Part shown: one piece after another, positions 30,097 through 38,239 of the stretch
Layout: each line of letters starts with the position of its first letter
How positions within the stretch are numbered: position 1 is the first letter of the stretch
NCBI GenBank assembly: GCA_052244495.1
Contig: JBQPXH010000001.1
Reading direction: 5' to 3' (one strand)
DNA: 64,000 bases
Source of the DNA: Cereibacter_A sp052244495
GTDB taxonomy: Bacteria; Pseudomonadota; Alphaproteobacteria; Rhodobacterales; Rhodobacteraceae
Translations under genes and position numbers: made by a program
Notes under the pieces: model-generated
Databases searched by the model: none
The model's input: only the letters and a program-made list of their open reading frames with translations
What the model was told of the DNA's origin: nothing

Positions 30097-30261
30097 TCAG
30101 GCCAGCCGCTCGATCAGGATGGTGAGGAAGAGGCCGAGGAGGGCGAAGGCGATCGCGAAGCCCGCGCCATACTGGGCCATGTCGAGACGCTTTCCGCCAT
30201 GCCGCCGCGCCGTGGCCGCGCCGACGAAGGCTCCGAGAACCGCACCTGCCAGAACGATCAT
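30097..30261 (-). CDS. Small two-helix membrane protein in the MoxR operon
   Basis: This 54-residue protein has two hydrophobic segments (about 2-17 and 32-51) joined by a short basic loop (ARRHGGKRLDMAQYG). Its start overlaps the stop of the DUF2927 gene by 4 bases (ATGA), and the VWA gene begins 25 bases after its stop. The glycine-zipper-like first helix (GAVLGAFVGAA) suggests tight helix packing. No family is recognised. It may anchor or scaffold the neighbouring proteins at the membrane. Confidence 0.8.
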   Translation of the reverse strand: MIVLAGAVLGAFVGAATARRHGGKRLDMAQYGAGFAIAFALLGLFLTILIERLA

Positions 30262-31649
30262 CCGCTGTCTCCGCTGTCGGTGGGGGCTTCGGCCAGCCGG
30301 CCGGGAGTGAGCGCCGCGATCTCGCTCATGCGGGTGCGCACCTCGGCCTCGTCGCCGAAGCCATAGCGCGCCCAGGCCAGGCTTTCGAGGCGCGAGGCCC
30401 GGGCCTGCGCGGCGCGCCCTTCGAGACGCAGCGCCTCGGACCGGATCATGAGGAGCGTGGCCAGCAGGGCCGCATTCTCGGCGCGCGTGGCCACCGGGAT
30501 CGCGCGGTTGCAGAGCAGGATGGCCGCATCGGCCTGTCCGGAGGAGAGCGCCAGCGCCGCCATCTGCATGTCGATGTGCGCGGCATGGATCGCGCCTTCC
30601 GGAAGGCCGTGGTAGATCCGCACCGCCTCGATGAAGGCCGAGACGGAAAGATCCATCTCGTCGGCCATGCCGAGGCGCGCCATCCCGAAAAGGCTGAAGG
30701 CCATGCGTGCGTCCTGCCACCCCTCGGCGCGGGCGACTTGCAGGGCTCGCAGGGCCGCGGCCCTGCGCTTGCGGTCGCTTCCGGTGGGGCCAAGCGCCTC
30801 CTCGATCGCGTGAATCCAGACGCGCGAGGTGGCGACGTCCGGTGCCGGGGTCCCGTCTCCGCCGCGCGGGTTGATCCGCGCCAGCACCCCGGGAAGGGCG
30901 GCCGCCGCCTCCCCCCGCGTCATGCCGGAATGCATCTCGGGCGCGTAGGTCGCGCGCAGGATCAGCATGTCGAAGCCGGTGAGGACCGTGTGGAAATTGT
31001 CGTCGTTGAAGACGCTGTCCGAAAGCCGGTAGAGGTCGTTCAGAGGACCGATGGCCTGTGCCAGTTCCTCGTGCAGACAGTCGCGCACCTCCTGCGGGCT
31101 GGTGTCCGCCGGGATGAAGATCGCGACCTGCTCGCGCGTGCCGATCGTCGCCCAGTCGACCTGAGACTTGCGGCGGACCCTGCGGTAGTCGTCGAAGGAG
31201 GTCACGCGGGGCACGACGAAACAGGCCGCGGCCGGGACCAGCGCCTGCATCCGGCGGCGCTCGACGAATTCGATCGCGACCGCCGCCGGGCCGCGCGTCT
31301 CGCGGATGTCGATGTCGGCCTCGCGACGCAGCCGCCCGAGCAGACGGGAGAGGTCTGAAACGGCGGTGGGAGGAACCATGCCGGTCATCGAGACCGTGAT
31401 CGGTTCTTCGAACCGCGACATGCGCTCGATGGCGCGCCCGCTCTCCATGAGGAAGGTCAGCTCGAGGAAGTCGCGGGCCATCTCGGAGTTGGACCGGGCA
31501 GGGCGCGCTGCCGGCCTGTCGGAAAAGCTTTTCATATCCGGGAGCGGATCGATGACCAGCCAGTGCGGCGGCTCCATCGTGACTTCGGCCTCGGGAACCG
31601 CCGCACAGGCCGAGAGCAGCAGGCCGGCTGCAAGGATCACCCGCCGCAT
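30258..31649 (-). CDS. DUF2927 domain lipoprotein
   Basis: This 463-residue protein has a lipoprotein signal with lipobox LLSAC (cleavage near residue 14). The middle is a DUF2927 domain with CFVVPRVTSF, CLHEELAQAIGPLNDLYRLSDSVFNDDNFHTVLT (described as conserved blocks near residues 187-240). The C-terminal third is helical and TPR-like. The HEELAQ segment recalls a metallopeptidase-like helix. ATG 31649 overlaps the GNAT stop as TGATG; a GTG three bases upstream is an alternative start. Confidence 0.82.
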   Translation of the reverse strand: MRRVILAAGLLLSACAAVPEAEVTMEPPHWLVIDPLPDMKSFSDRPAARPARSNSEMARDFLELTFLMESGRAIERMSRFEEPITVSMTGMVPPTAVSDLSRLLGRLRREADIDIRETRGPAAVAIEFVERRRMQALVPAAACFVVPRVTSFDDYRRVRRKSQVDWATIGTREQVAIFIPADTSPQEVRDCLHEELAQAIGPLNDLYRLSDSVFNDDNFHTVLTGFDMLILRATYAPEMHSGMTRGEAAAALPGVLARINPRGGDGTPAPDVATSRVWIHAIEEALGPTGSDRKRRAAALRALQVARAEGWQDARMAFSLFGMARLGMADEMDLSVSAFIEAVRIYHGLPEGAIHAAHIDMQMAALALSSGQADAAILLCNRAIPVATRAENAALLATLLMIRSEALRLEGRAAQARASRLESLAWARYGFGDEAEVRTRMSEIAALTPGRLAEAPTDSGDSG

Positions 31650-32101
31650 CACAGCACCCTGTTGTAGCGGATGAAGGGCGACTTGCGCCCGATCCGGTCG
31701 TAGAGGGCGCGGGCGCGGGCGTTGTCCTCGGCGGTGAGCCAGTAGACGGCCGGCGCGCCCTCGGCATCGGCGGCCGCATAGACGGCCGTGATCAACCCGC
31801 GGGCCACGCCATGGCCGCGTGCCTCTGGCATGGTGAACAGGTCCTGAAGGTAGCAGACGTTCTCGATGCGCCAGCAGTGACGGTGGAACATGTAGTGGAC
31901 GAGACCCACTGCCTCGTCACCCTGCCAGGCCATGATGCCGCGCGGCTCAGTCGGCGCGCCGGAGGTGAGGCGAGCGAAGGTCGATGCAATGACTTCGTCG
32001 GGCAGTTCCGTCCGGTAGAACTGCAGGTAGGCCTGCCAGACGGGCCGCCACGACGGCTCGTCCTCGGAGGAGATCGGGCGCAGGACAAGCTGGTCGGACA
32101 T
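31649..32101 (-). CDS. GNAT family N-acetyltransferase
   Basis: This 150-residue acyl-CoA transferase has the acetyl-CoA-binding motif LFTMPEARGHGVARGLI (about 88-104, R/Q-x-x-G-x-G/A type). The substrate is unknown. Two in-frame ATGs exist; the one at 32101 (MSDQLVL) has GAGGG at 6-base spacing, while the ATG at 32107 abuts the site. It lies 33 bases after the MoxR gene and overlaps the DUF2927 gene, so it belongs to the MoxR-VWA operon. Confidence 0.85.
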   Translation of the reverse strand: MSDQLVLRPISSEDEPSWRPVWQAYLQFYRTELPDEVIASTFARLTSGAPTEPRGIMAWQGDEAVGLVHYMFHRHCWRIENVCYLQDLFTMPEARGHGVARGLITAVYAAADAEGAPAVYWLTAEDNARARALYDRIGRKSPFIRYNRVL

Positions 32102-32134
32102 GAACATCCCTCGATGGAGAAAGAGGCGGCTCGG

Positions 32135-32974
32135 TCAGCCTTGCCGCCGCGCCATGAAGGCCAGCCGCTCGAAGAGATGCACGTCCTGCTCGTTCTTCAG
32201 CAGCGCGCCGTGCAGCCGGGGCAGCAGGTTGCGCCCGTCGCGCCTGAGATCCTCGGCCGAAAGATCCTCGGCCAGGAGCAGCTTCAGCCAGTCCAGCACC
32301 TCGGAGGTGGAGGGTTTCTTCTTCAGCCCGGGCACCTCGCGCAGCTCATAGAACTGGGTCAGCGCCGCGGTCAGGAGCTTTTCCTTGAGGCCCGGGAAAT
32401 GCACCTCGACGATGGCGCGCATCGTCTCGATGTCGGGAAAGCGGATGTAATGGAAGAAACAGCGGCGCAGGAAGGCGTCGGGTAGCTCCTTCTCGTTGTT
32501 GGAGGTGATGATGACCACGGGACGGTTCTGCGCCCGCACGGTCTCGCCGGTTTCGTAGACGTGGAATTCCATCCGGTCGAGCTCCTGCAGGAGGTCGTTG
32601 GGGAATTCGATGTCGGCCTTGTCGATCTCGTCGATGAGCAGGACCACGCGACCGGGCGCCTCGAAAGCCTGCCAGAGCTTGCCCTTGCGGATGTAGTTGC
32701 GCACGTCGTGCACCCGCTCCTCGCCGAGCTGGCTGTCGCGCAGGCGGCTGACGGCATCGTATTCGTAGAGACCCTGCTGCGCCTTCGTCGTGCTCTTCAC
32801 ATGCCATTCGATCAGCGGCATCCCAAGGGACTGCGACACCTGCCGGGCAAGTTCGGTCTTGCCGGTTCCCGGCTCTCCCTTGACCAGAAGCGGCCGTTCT
32901 AGGGTGACGGCGGCGTTCACGGCAACCGAGAGATCCTCCGTCGCGACGTAGGAAGAGGTTGAGGAAAATTTCAT
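32135..32974 (-). CDS. MoxR family AAA+ ATPase
   Basis: This 279-residue ATPase has Walker A GEPGTGKT (33-40), Walker B VVLLIDEIDKAD (110-121) and sensor 1 VVIITSNNEKELPDAFLRRC. It is the first gene of an operon ending in a CoxE-like VWA protein. In this family the pair remodels or metallates client proteins in the cytoplasm. Absence of cox or nor genes here leaves the client unknown. An ATG at 32974 fits the family length. Confidence 0.92.
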   Translation of the reverse strand: MKFSSTSSYVATEDLSVAVNAAVTLERPLLVKGEPGTGKTELARQVSQSLGMPLIEWHVKSTTKAQQGLYEYDAVSRLRDSQLGEERVHDVRNYIRKGKLWQAFEAPGRVVLLIDEIDKADIEFPNDLLQELDRMEFHVYETGETVRAQNRPVVIITSNNEKELPDAFLRRCFFHYIRFPDIETMRAIVEVHFPGLKEKLLTAALTQFYELREVPGLKKKPSTSEVLDWLKLLLAEDLSAEDLRRDGRNLLPRLHGALLKNEQDVHLFERLAFMARRQG

Positions 32975-33106
32975 TTACGCCGCGTCACCTTGGGGGAAAT
33001 TGCTGAGGCAGGATAGCACAGGCTGAATCCGTCGCAAGGGCAGCGAGGCAGCTAGTGACAAAGGTGCCCGGTTGCGCTAGATGAGCCGCATTGAAGGGAG
33101 CGCCGG

Positions 33107-33583
33107 ATGACAGTGAACCACGTTTCGGAGCCTGCCGGCCTGCAAGAGAGAGCAGCAGCCATGAAAGCAGAGACCTTTCTGCCTGACGATTATCGCCCCG
33201 CCGAAAACGAACCTTTCATGAATGAGCGGCAACTGGAGTATTTCCGCCGCAAACTTCTCAACTGGAAACACGAACTGCTGGAGCAGAGCGCCGAGACCAT
33301 CGAGGGCCTGCAGGAATCCGGCCGCAACGTCCCCGACATCGCAGACCGCGCGAGCGAGGAGACGGACCGGGCGCTCGAGCTGCGCACGCGCGACCGGCAG
33401 CGCAAGCTGGTGGCCAAGATCGATGCCGCGCTGCGGCGCATCGAGGCCGGCGAATACGGCTATTGCGAGGTGACGGGCGAGCCCATTTCTCTGCGCCGTC
33501 TCGATGCCCGCCCGATCGCGACCATGACCCTCGAGGCGCAGGAACGTCACGAGCGGCGCGAGCGCGTGCACCGCGACGAATAG
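33107..33583 (+). CDS. dksA: DksA-type RNA polymerase-binding transcription factor
   Basis: This factor acts with ppGpp at the RNA polymerase secondary channel. The coiled coil carries the tip residues D77 and D80 (PDIADRAS). In the globular domain only C120 of the four zinc cysteines remains; the others are T123, T141 and A144 (YGYCEVTGEP, ARPIATMTLEA). This is a known variant in Rhodobacter. The 158-residue start at 33107 has GAAGGGAG at 6-base spacing. Homologues mostly begin at MKAETFLPDDYRP (33161), which has a weaker site. Confidence 0.92.
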   Translation: MTVNHVSEPAGLQERAAAMKAETFLPDDYRPAENEPFMNERQLEYFRRKLLNWKHELLEQSAETIEGLQESGRNVPDIADRASEETDRALELRTRDRQRKLVAKIDAALRRIEAGEYGYCEVTGEPISLRRLDARPIATMTLEAQERHERRERVHRDE

Positions 33584-33647
33584 GCCTGCCGCGACCAGTG
33601 GGCGCATCCTTGCCTCGCGGCTTGCCCTCCGGCCGCTCGGGCGCGAA

Positions 33648-33687
33648 AAATGACGCCGGGCCGAATTGCGGTCCGGCGTTCGCATTT
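33648..33687. terminator. Hairpin after dksA, possible terminator
   Basis: ACGCCGGGCCG (33653-33663) pairs with CGGTCCGGCGT (33669-33679) with one G-T wobble, and flanking AAATG and CATTT extend the stem. The plus side has only three T, so termination of dksA would be weak; the minus side has a better T-run. Confidence 0.45.
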
Positions 33688-33698
33688 GGAGGACCCCG

Positions 33699-34871
33699 AT
33701 GAGCCTGAAGGATGCCGAGGTCACCGTCCTCGGGGCCGGCGTTGCCGGTCTGGCGGTGGCCCGTGCGCTCGCGCTCCGCGGGGCCGAGGTGACGGTGCTG
33801 GAGCAGGCCGAGGCGATCCGCGAAGTCGGCGCCGGTCTGCAGATTTCCCCCAACGGCGCGGTGGTGCTGCGCGCGCTCGGCCTCGGTGATGCGCTCGAGG
33901 CGGCCTCGATGCGGGCACAGGCGGTCGAGCTGCGCAACGGCGTGGGCGGCGATCTCGTGCTGAAGCTCGATCTGGCGCGGCTGAGGCCGGGGCAGGGGTA
34001 TCACCTGATGCACCGGGCCGACCTGATCGACCTCCTCGCCGCCGGAGCCCGGGACGCGGGTGTCCACATCCGCCTCCTGCAGAAGATCGAGGCGGTGGAT
34101 CTCGCCGGGCCACGGCCGCGGCTTGTGACGGCGCAGGGCGCTGAATACACGCCCAACCTCCTCATCGGCGCCGATGGGCTGCATTCGCTGGTGAGGGCGG
34201 AACTGAACGGTCCGGCGCAGCCCTTCTTCACCAATCAGGTGGCGTGGCGCACGGTCATTCCGGCGACGCCGGGCGAGCCGGTGGTGGCCGAGGTGCACAT
34301 GGGCGAGGGGCGCCACCTGGTCAGCTATCCGATGCGCGGCGGGACGCAACGCAACATCGTGGCGGTGGAAGAGCGCCGGCGGTGGGTGCAGGAAGGATGG
34401 AACCTTCGCGACGATCCGGTAGACCTCCGGCTGGCCTTCTCGAAGTTCAACGGCCGTGTCCGGCACTGGCTCGAGCAGGTGGAGGACGTGTGGCTCTGGG
34501 GGCTGTTCCGCCATCCGGTCGCCCATACCTGGTATCGCGGCCATGCCGCCATCCTGGGAGACGCCTCCCATCCCACGCTGCCGTTTCTGGCGCAAGGCGC
34601 CAACATGGCGCTCGAAGATGCGTGGGTGCTGGCCGAGTGCCTGTCGCGGCACTCGAACATCAAGGGCGGGCTGGCCGAGTATCAGGCACGGCGGGTGCCG
34701 CGCTGCTGCCGCGTCGTGCAGGCCGCCAACAACAACGCCTGGGCCTATCACCTGCGCAGCCCCTTCCGTGAAATCGCCCATGTCGGCCTGCGTCTCGGCT
34801 CGCGCCTGCTGCCGGGTCCGACGTTGCGGCGGTTCGACTGGCTCTACGGCTATGACGTGACGGCGGCCTGA
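33699..34871 (+). CDS. FAD-dependent monooxygenase (salicylate hydroxylase/UbiH-like)
   Basis: This 390-residue group A flavoprotein hydroxylase has the N-terminal GxGxxG (VLGAGVAGLAVARAL, 11-25), the middle DG motif (IGADGLHSLVR, about 160-170) and the GD motif (ILGDASHPTLPFLAQGANMA, about 286-305). That set matches aromatic-ring hydroxylases. Substrate cannot be told; no ring-cleavage genes are near. The start has TGGAGGA (33687-33693) at 5-base spacing. Confidence 0.86.
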   Translation: MSLKDAEVTVLGAGVAGLAVARALALRGAEVTVLEQAEAIREVGAGLQISPNGAVVLRALGLGDALEAASMRAQAVELRNGVGGDLVLKLDLARLRPGQGYHLMHRADLIDLLAAGARDAGVHIRLLQKIEAVDLAGPRPRLVTAQGAEYTPNLLIGADGLHSLVRAELNGPAQPFFTNQVAWRTVIPATPGEPVVAEVHMGEGRHLVSYPMRGGTQRNIVAVEERRRWVQEGWNLRDDPVDLRLAFSKFNGRVRHWLEQVEDVWLWGLFRHPVAHTWYRGHAAILGDASHPTLPFLAQGANMALEDAWVLAECLSRHSNIKGGLAEYQARRVPRCCRVVQAANNNAWAYHLRSPFREIAHVGLRLGSRLLPGPTLRRFDWLYGYDVTAA

Positions 34872-34910
34872 GCCCCCGGGCCGAACCGAGCGTCGGCAGG
34901 CGGCAGCCTT

Positions 34911-35357
34911 TCAGCCCGCCTGCTTCTCCGCCTTTCCCGCCATGACCATGATGGTCTGTTGCATGAGCGCGCAGAGGCGCTCGCGCCCCTCGTGCAGGGC
35001 CATCACCTCGGCCTTCGTCACGATCAGCGTCCGGCCTGCACGCACCACCTCGCCGCGCGCGATCAACCCGTCGCCATCGGCCGGCGAAAGAAGGTTCATC
35101 TTGTATTCGACCGTCAGCACCGAGGCATCCTCGGGCGCCACCGTCATCGCGGCATAACCGGCCGCCGAATCCGCGATCATGCCGACCACGCCGCCATGAA
35201 TGAAACCGTGCTGCTGCTCGATGCCGGGCCAGTGCGGCAGGTGAATCTCGGTCCGCCCCGTCTCGACAAGGCCGAGCGTTGCCCGCACCAGCGCCATGGC
35301 GGGCTGCCGGGCGAAGCTTGCGTGGATGCGGGCGATGGAGGGCGCGACACTGGACAT
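34911..35357 (-). CDS. PaaI-type hotdog thioesterase
   Basis: This 148-residue acyl-CoA thioesterase has the family active-site segment HGGVVGMIADSAAGYAA (about 54-70), with the catalytic Asp, and a hydrophobic ending strand. It converges on the FAD monooxygenase. The substrate may be an aromatic or short-chain acyl-CoA. Confidence 0.85.
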   Translation of the reverse strand: MSSVAPSIARIHASFARQPAMALVRATLGLVETGRTEIHLPHWPGIEQQHGFIHGGVVGMIADSAAGYAAMTVAPEDASVLTVEYKMNLLSPADGDGLIARGEVVRAGRTLIVTKAEVMALHEGRERLCALMQQTIMVMAGKAEKQAG

Positions 35358-35569
35358 GGGTCGACGCTACGGGTGGCCGCCGCCGACCGTCAACGCGCGC
35401 TCCCCGAGACGTTGCGTCATGGAACGGGCGTCTTCACCCGAGACCGGATCGGGCATCGCGCGTCGGGCGGATATCCCGCCTCGCCCTGCGAGCGGATCGC
35501 GGCATTGCCCCGCCGGATCGCGTCTCGGCGGGCATCCTGGCGCCCGGCCGGCCTATTCCGCTTCGTCCG

Positions 35570-36349
35570 TCAGGCGGCGAGCTGCACCCAGACCGGCACG
35601 TGGTCCGAAGGCTTCTCGCCTGCCCGCACCTCGCGGTCGATGCGGACATCGGTCATCAGGTCGGCGGCCTGCGGCGACAGTAGCAGGTGGTCGATACGGA
35701 TGCCGTTGTTCTTCTCCCAGGCGCCGGCCTGATAGTCCCAGAAGCTGTAATGCCCCGGTCCGAAGGTCCGGGTCCGGAAGGCGTCCGTGTATCCGAGGTT
35801 CACGATGCGCCTGTAGGCGGCGCGGGTCTCGGGGAGGAAGAGCGCATCCGTCACCCAGACCTCGGGCCGCGCCGCGTCCTCGGGCTGCGGGATCACGTTG
35901 TAGTCGCCGGCGAGCACGACGGGCTCCTCGGTGGCGAGCAACTCCTCGGCGCGGCGCTTCATCCGGGCCATCCAGCCGAGCTTGTAGTCGTATTTCGGCC
36001 CCGGTGCCGGGTTGCCGTTGGGCAGGTAGAGACCGCAGACCCGCACCGCGCGCTGACCCACCACCGTGGCCTCGATCCAGCGCGCCTGCACGTCCTCGTC
36101 ATCCCCCGGCAGGCCGCGCGTCACGTCCTCGAGCGGCAGGCGCGACAGGATCGCGACGCCGTTGAAGCCCTTCTGGCCATGGGTTTCCAGATGCCAGCCC
36201 CTGTCCTCGAACTGCACGCGCGGAAAGGTCTCGTCGACCGACTTGATCTCCTGCAACAGCACGACGTCGGGAGAGGCGGCCTCGAGCCAGCCCGAAAGCG
36301 CCTCGATCCGCGCCTTGATGCCGTTGATGTTGAAGGTGGCGATCTTCAT
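35570..36349 (-). CDS. xthA: Exodeoxyribonuclease III
   Basis: This is an AP endonuclease and 3'-exonuclease of base-excision repair. The 259-residue protein has the EEP-fold residues N7 (NINGIKAR), E34 (LLQEIKS), Y108 (LYLPNG), D149/N151 (AGDYNV) and D249/H250 (SDHVPV). The start at 36349 follows GAGGAG at 6-base spacing. It is downstream of erpA by 94 bases on the same strand. Confidence 0.94.
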   Translation of the reverse strand: MKIATFNINGIKARIEALSGWLEAASPDVVLLQEIKSVDETFPRVQFEDRGWHLETHGQKGFNGVAILSRLPLEDVTRGLPGDDEDVQARWIEATVVGQRAVRVCGLYLPNGNPAPGPKYDYKLGWMARMKRRAEELLATEEPVVLAGDYNVIPQPEDAARPEVWVTDALFLPETRAAYRRIVNLGYTDAFRTRTFGPGHYSFWDYQAGAWEKNNGIRIDHLLLSPQAADLMTDVRIDREVRAGEKPSDHVPVWVQLAA

Positions 36350-36443
36350 GGGCGCTCCTCGTGCGCTGAGGTCGGTGAGGGCGCATGCGCCGCAGGGCGA
36401 AGCGGGCGCCGGGGCGCCCGAAGCCTGGGGAGGCACCCCGGGC

Positions 36444-36770
36444 TCAGATCGAGAAGGAGGTCCCGCATCCGCAGGAGCTCGTCGCGTTCGGATTGTGGAT
36501 CACGAAGCGCGAGCCGATCAGCTCGTCGGCATAATCGATCTCGGCATTGGCGAGGAAGGGCAACGAGACCTGGTCGATCAGCACCTTCTGGCCGTCCTTC
36601 TCGATCACCAGATCGTCCGAGCCCGGATCGTCGAGCTTTATCTCGTACTGGAAGCCCGAGCAGCCGCCGCCCTCGACGGCGACGCGCAGGGGGCGTGTTT
36701 CGCCCGAGGCTTCGGCAATTTCGGCGAGACGGGCAAAGGCCCTGTCGGTCACCCGCGGCGGAAGGTTCAT
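36444..36770 (-). CDS. erpA: Iron-sulfur cluster A-type carrier (ErpA/IscA family)
   Basis: This 108-residue carrier delivers Fe-S clusters to target proteins. The three ligands are C37 (GGGCSGFQYE) and C100/C102 (SSCGCGTSF). Conserved FVIHNPNA supports A-type carrier identity. The short length and sequence favour ErpA-like carriers over SufA, though the subtype is inferred. It diverges from dgt with about 75 bases between starts. Confidence 0.9.
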   Translation of the reverse strand: MNLPPRVTDRAFARLAEIAEASGETRPLRVAVEGGGCSGFQYEIKLDDPGSDDLVIEKDGQKVLIDQVSLPFLANAEIDYADELIGSRFVIHNPNATSSCGCGTSFSI

Positions 36771-36844
36771 GAGAAACCCCGTGTCAAATCGGTCATGCAC
36801 CCATATAGGTTGCAGCAAAACAGGTCACAAGAACAGGCAGATTG

Positions 36845-37981
36845 ATGCTGGCGCCCTATGCCTGCCAGCCCGGCGAAAGCCGCGGCCGGCAAAAGCCCGA
36901 GAGCATGTCCACCTTCCGCTCGCCCTTCCAGCGGGACCGGGACCGGATCATCCATTCCTCGGCCTTCCGCAGGCTGAAGCACAAGACGCAGGTCTTCGTC
37001 GAGCACGAGGGCGATTATTACCGCACGCGGCTCACCCACTCGATCGAAGTGGCGCAGGTTGCACGCACGATCTCGGGCGTGCTGGGCCTGAACACGGATC
37101 TGTCCGAATGCATCGCGCTGGCCCACGATCTTGGCCACACGCCCTTCGGCCATACGGGCGAGGATGCGCTGGCGAAGCTGATGGAGCCCTACGGCGGCTT
37201 CGACCACAACGCCCAGTGCATGCGGATCGTGACCCGGCTCGAGCGGCACTATGCGGAATTCGACGGGCTGAACCTGACGTGGGAATCGCTCGAGGGCATC
37301 GCCAAGCACAATGGCCCGGTGGAGGGCGAGCTTCCCTATGCGCTGGCCGAGGCCAACGCCCAGTGGGATCTGGAACTCCACACCTATGCCTCGGCCGAGG
37401 CGCAGGTCGCGGCCATCGCCGATGACGTGGCCTATTCGCACCATGACCTGCACGACGGGCTCCGCTCGGGCCTCTTCACCGAGGCGGACCTGCTGGAACT
37501 GCCCGTCACCGCGCCCGCCTTCGAGGAGGTGGACGGCCTCTATCCGGGGCTCGAGCCGATGCGGCGGCGGCACGAGGCGCTGCGCCGCGTCTTCGGACGG
37601 ATGGTCGAGGATGTGATCGCGGTGGCGCAGGGCCGGCTCGAGGCCGCGCAGCCGAAGTCGGTCGAGGAGATCCGCCAGATGGGCGCGACCGTCATCCGGT
37701 TCTCGAAGCCGCTTTATCAGGAACTGAAGGTCATCCGCAGTTTCCTCTTCCACCGGATGTACCGCGCGCCCTCGGTCATGAGGGAGCGGGCGAAGGTGAC
37801 GCAGGTGGTCAACGATCTCTTCCCGCTCTTCATGCGGCGACCGGAGCTTCTGCCGCAGGAGTGGCGCCGCGACGTCGAGGCGGCGGAGGACGAGACCGCG
37901 CTTGCCCGCATCGTCGCCGATTATGTGGCCGGAATGACCGACCGCTTCGCCCTTCAGGAGCATCTGCGCCTCTGCGGTTGA
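36845..37981 (+). CDS. dgt: dGTPase-like deoxyguanosinetriphosphate triphosphohydrolase
   Basis: This 378-residue HD-domain enzyme hydrolyses dNTPs to nucleosides and triphosphate. Metal ligands are H65 (LTHSIEVAQVART), H94/D95 (AHDLGHTPFGH) and the later Asp in ADDVAYSHHD. The length fits the type 2 dGTPase-like family. The ATG at 36845 follows a TTG that is also in frame; the ribosome site is weak for both. Confidence 0.9.
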   Translation: MLAPYACQPGESRGRQKPESMSTFRSPFQRDRDRIIHSSAFRRLKHKTQVFVEHEGDYYRTRLTHSIEVAQVARTISGVLGLNTDLSECIALAHDLGHTPFGHTGEDALAKLMEPYGGFDHNAQCMRIVTRLERHYAEFDGLNLTWESLEGIAKHNGPVEGELPYALAEANAQWDLELHTYASAEAQVAAIADDVAYSHHDLHDGLRSGLFTEADLLELPVTAPAFEEVDGLYPGLEPMRRRHEALRRVFGRMVEDVIAVAQGRLEAAQPKSVEEIRQMGATVIRFSKPLYQELKVIRSFLFHRMYRAPSVMRERAKVTQVVNDLFPLFMRRPELLPQEWRRDVEAAEDETALARIVADYVAGMTDRFALQEHLRLCG

Positions 37982-37987
37982 GGCTGC

Positions 37988-38020
37988 CGGGCCTCCGGCA
38001 CCCGGTGCGCCGGAGGCCCG
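37988..38020. other. Strong hairpin after dgt without a T-run
   Basis: CGGGCCTCCGGC (37988-37999) pairs perfectly with GCCGGAGGCCCG (38009-38020) across 9 bases. No T-run follows on either side, so it may be an RNA-stabilising or factor-dependent element rather than an intrinsic terminator. Confidence 0.5.
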
Positions 38021-38193
38021 CGGCGATCCGCGCCCGGACGGCGGGCGGAACCGGGTCCGGGGGAACCGCGCATCTCGCCGGCAGGCTTGGCCGGCCTCGA
38101 TCCGGGCCGGCCGGCGCGCCGCGCGCCGCGACCTTCGGGAGCATCCGGTCTGCAGGGCATCCTCCGGCGTCGCGTCCGGCATCGAGATCTTCG

Positions 38194-38218
38194 GGAACCT
38201 CCGGTGCCGCAGGGCGAT
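38194..38218 (+). promoter_or_regulatory. Possible EcfG-type promoter of the YihY-family gene (one mismatch)
   Basis: GGAAC (38194-38198), 16 bases, then CGAT (38215-38218) differ by one base from GGAAC-N16-CGTT. The motif ends 21 bases before the ATG. This spacing is short but compatible, and the gene lies well outside the main regulon cluster, so confidence is low. Confidence 0.3.
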
Positions 38219-38239
38219 TTGAGAGGGGAGGAGATCGCC

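Noticed and set aside
30097..31779. Long minus-strand frame of 560 codons
   Set aside because: It is a shadow of the DUF2927 gene in another frame. Only its last 54 codons (30097-30261) look real, and these are annotated separately.
36842..36844. TTG start for dgt one codon before the ATG
   Set aside because: The adjacent ATG at 36845 is the more likely start; neither has a strong ribosome site.
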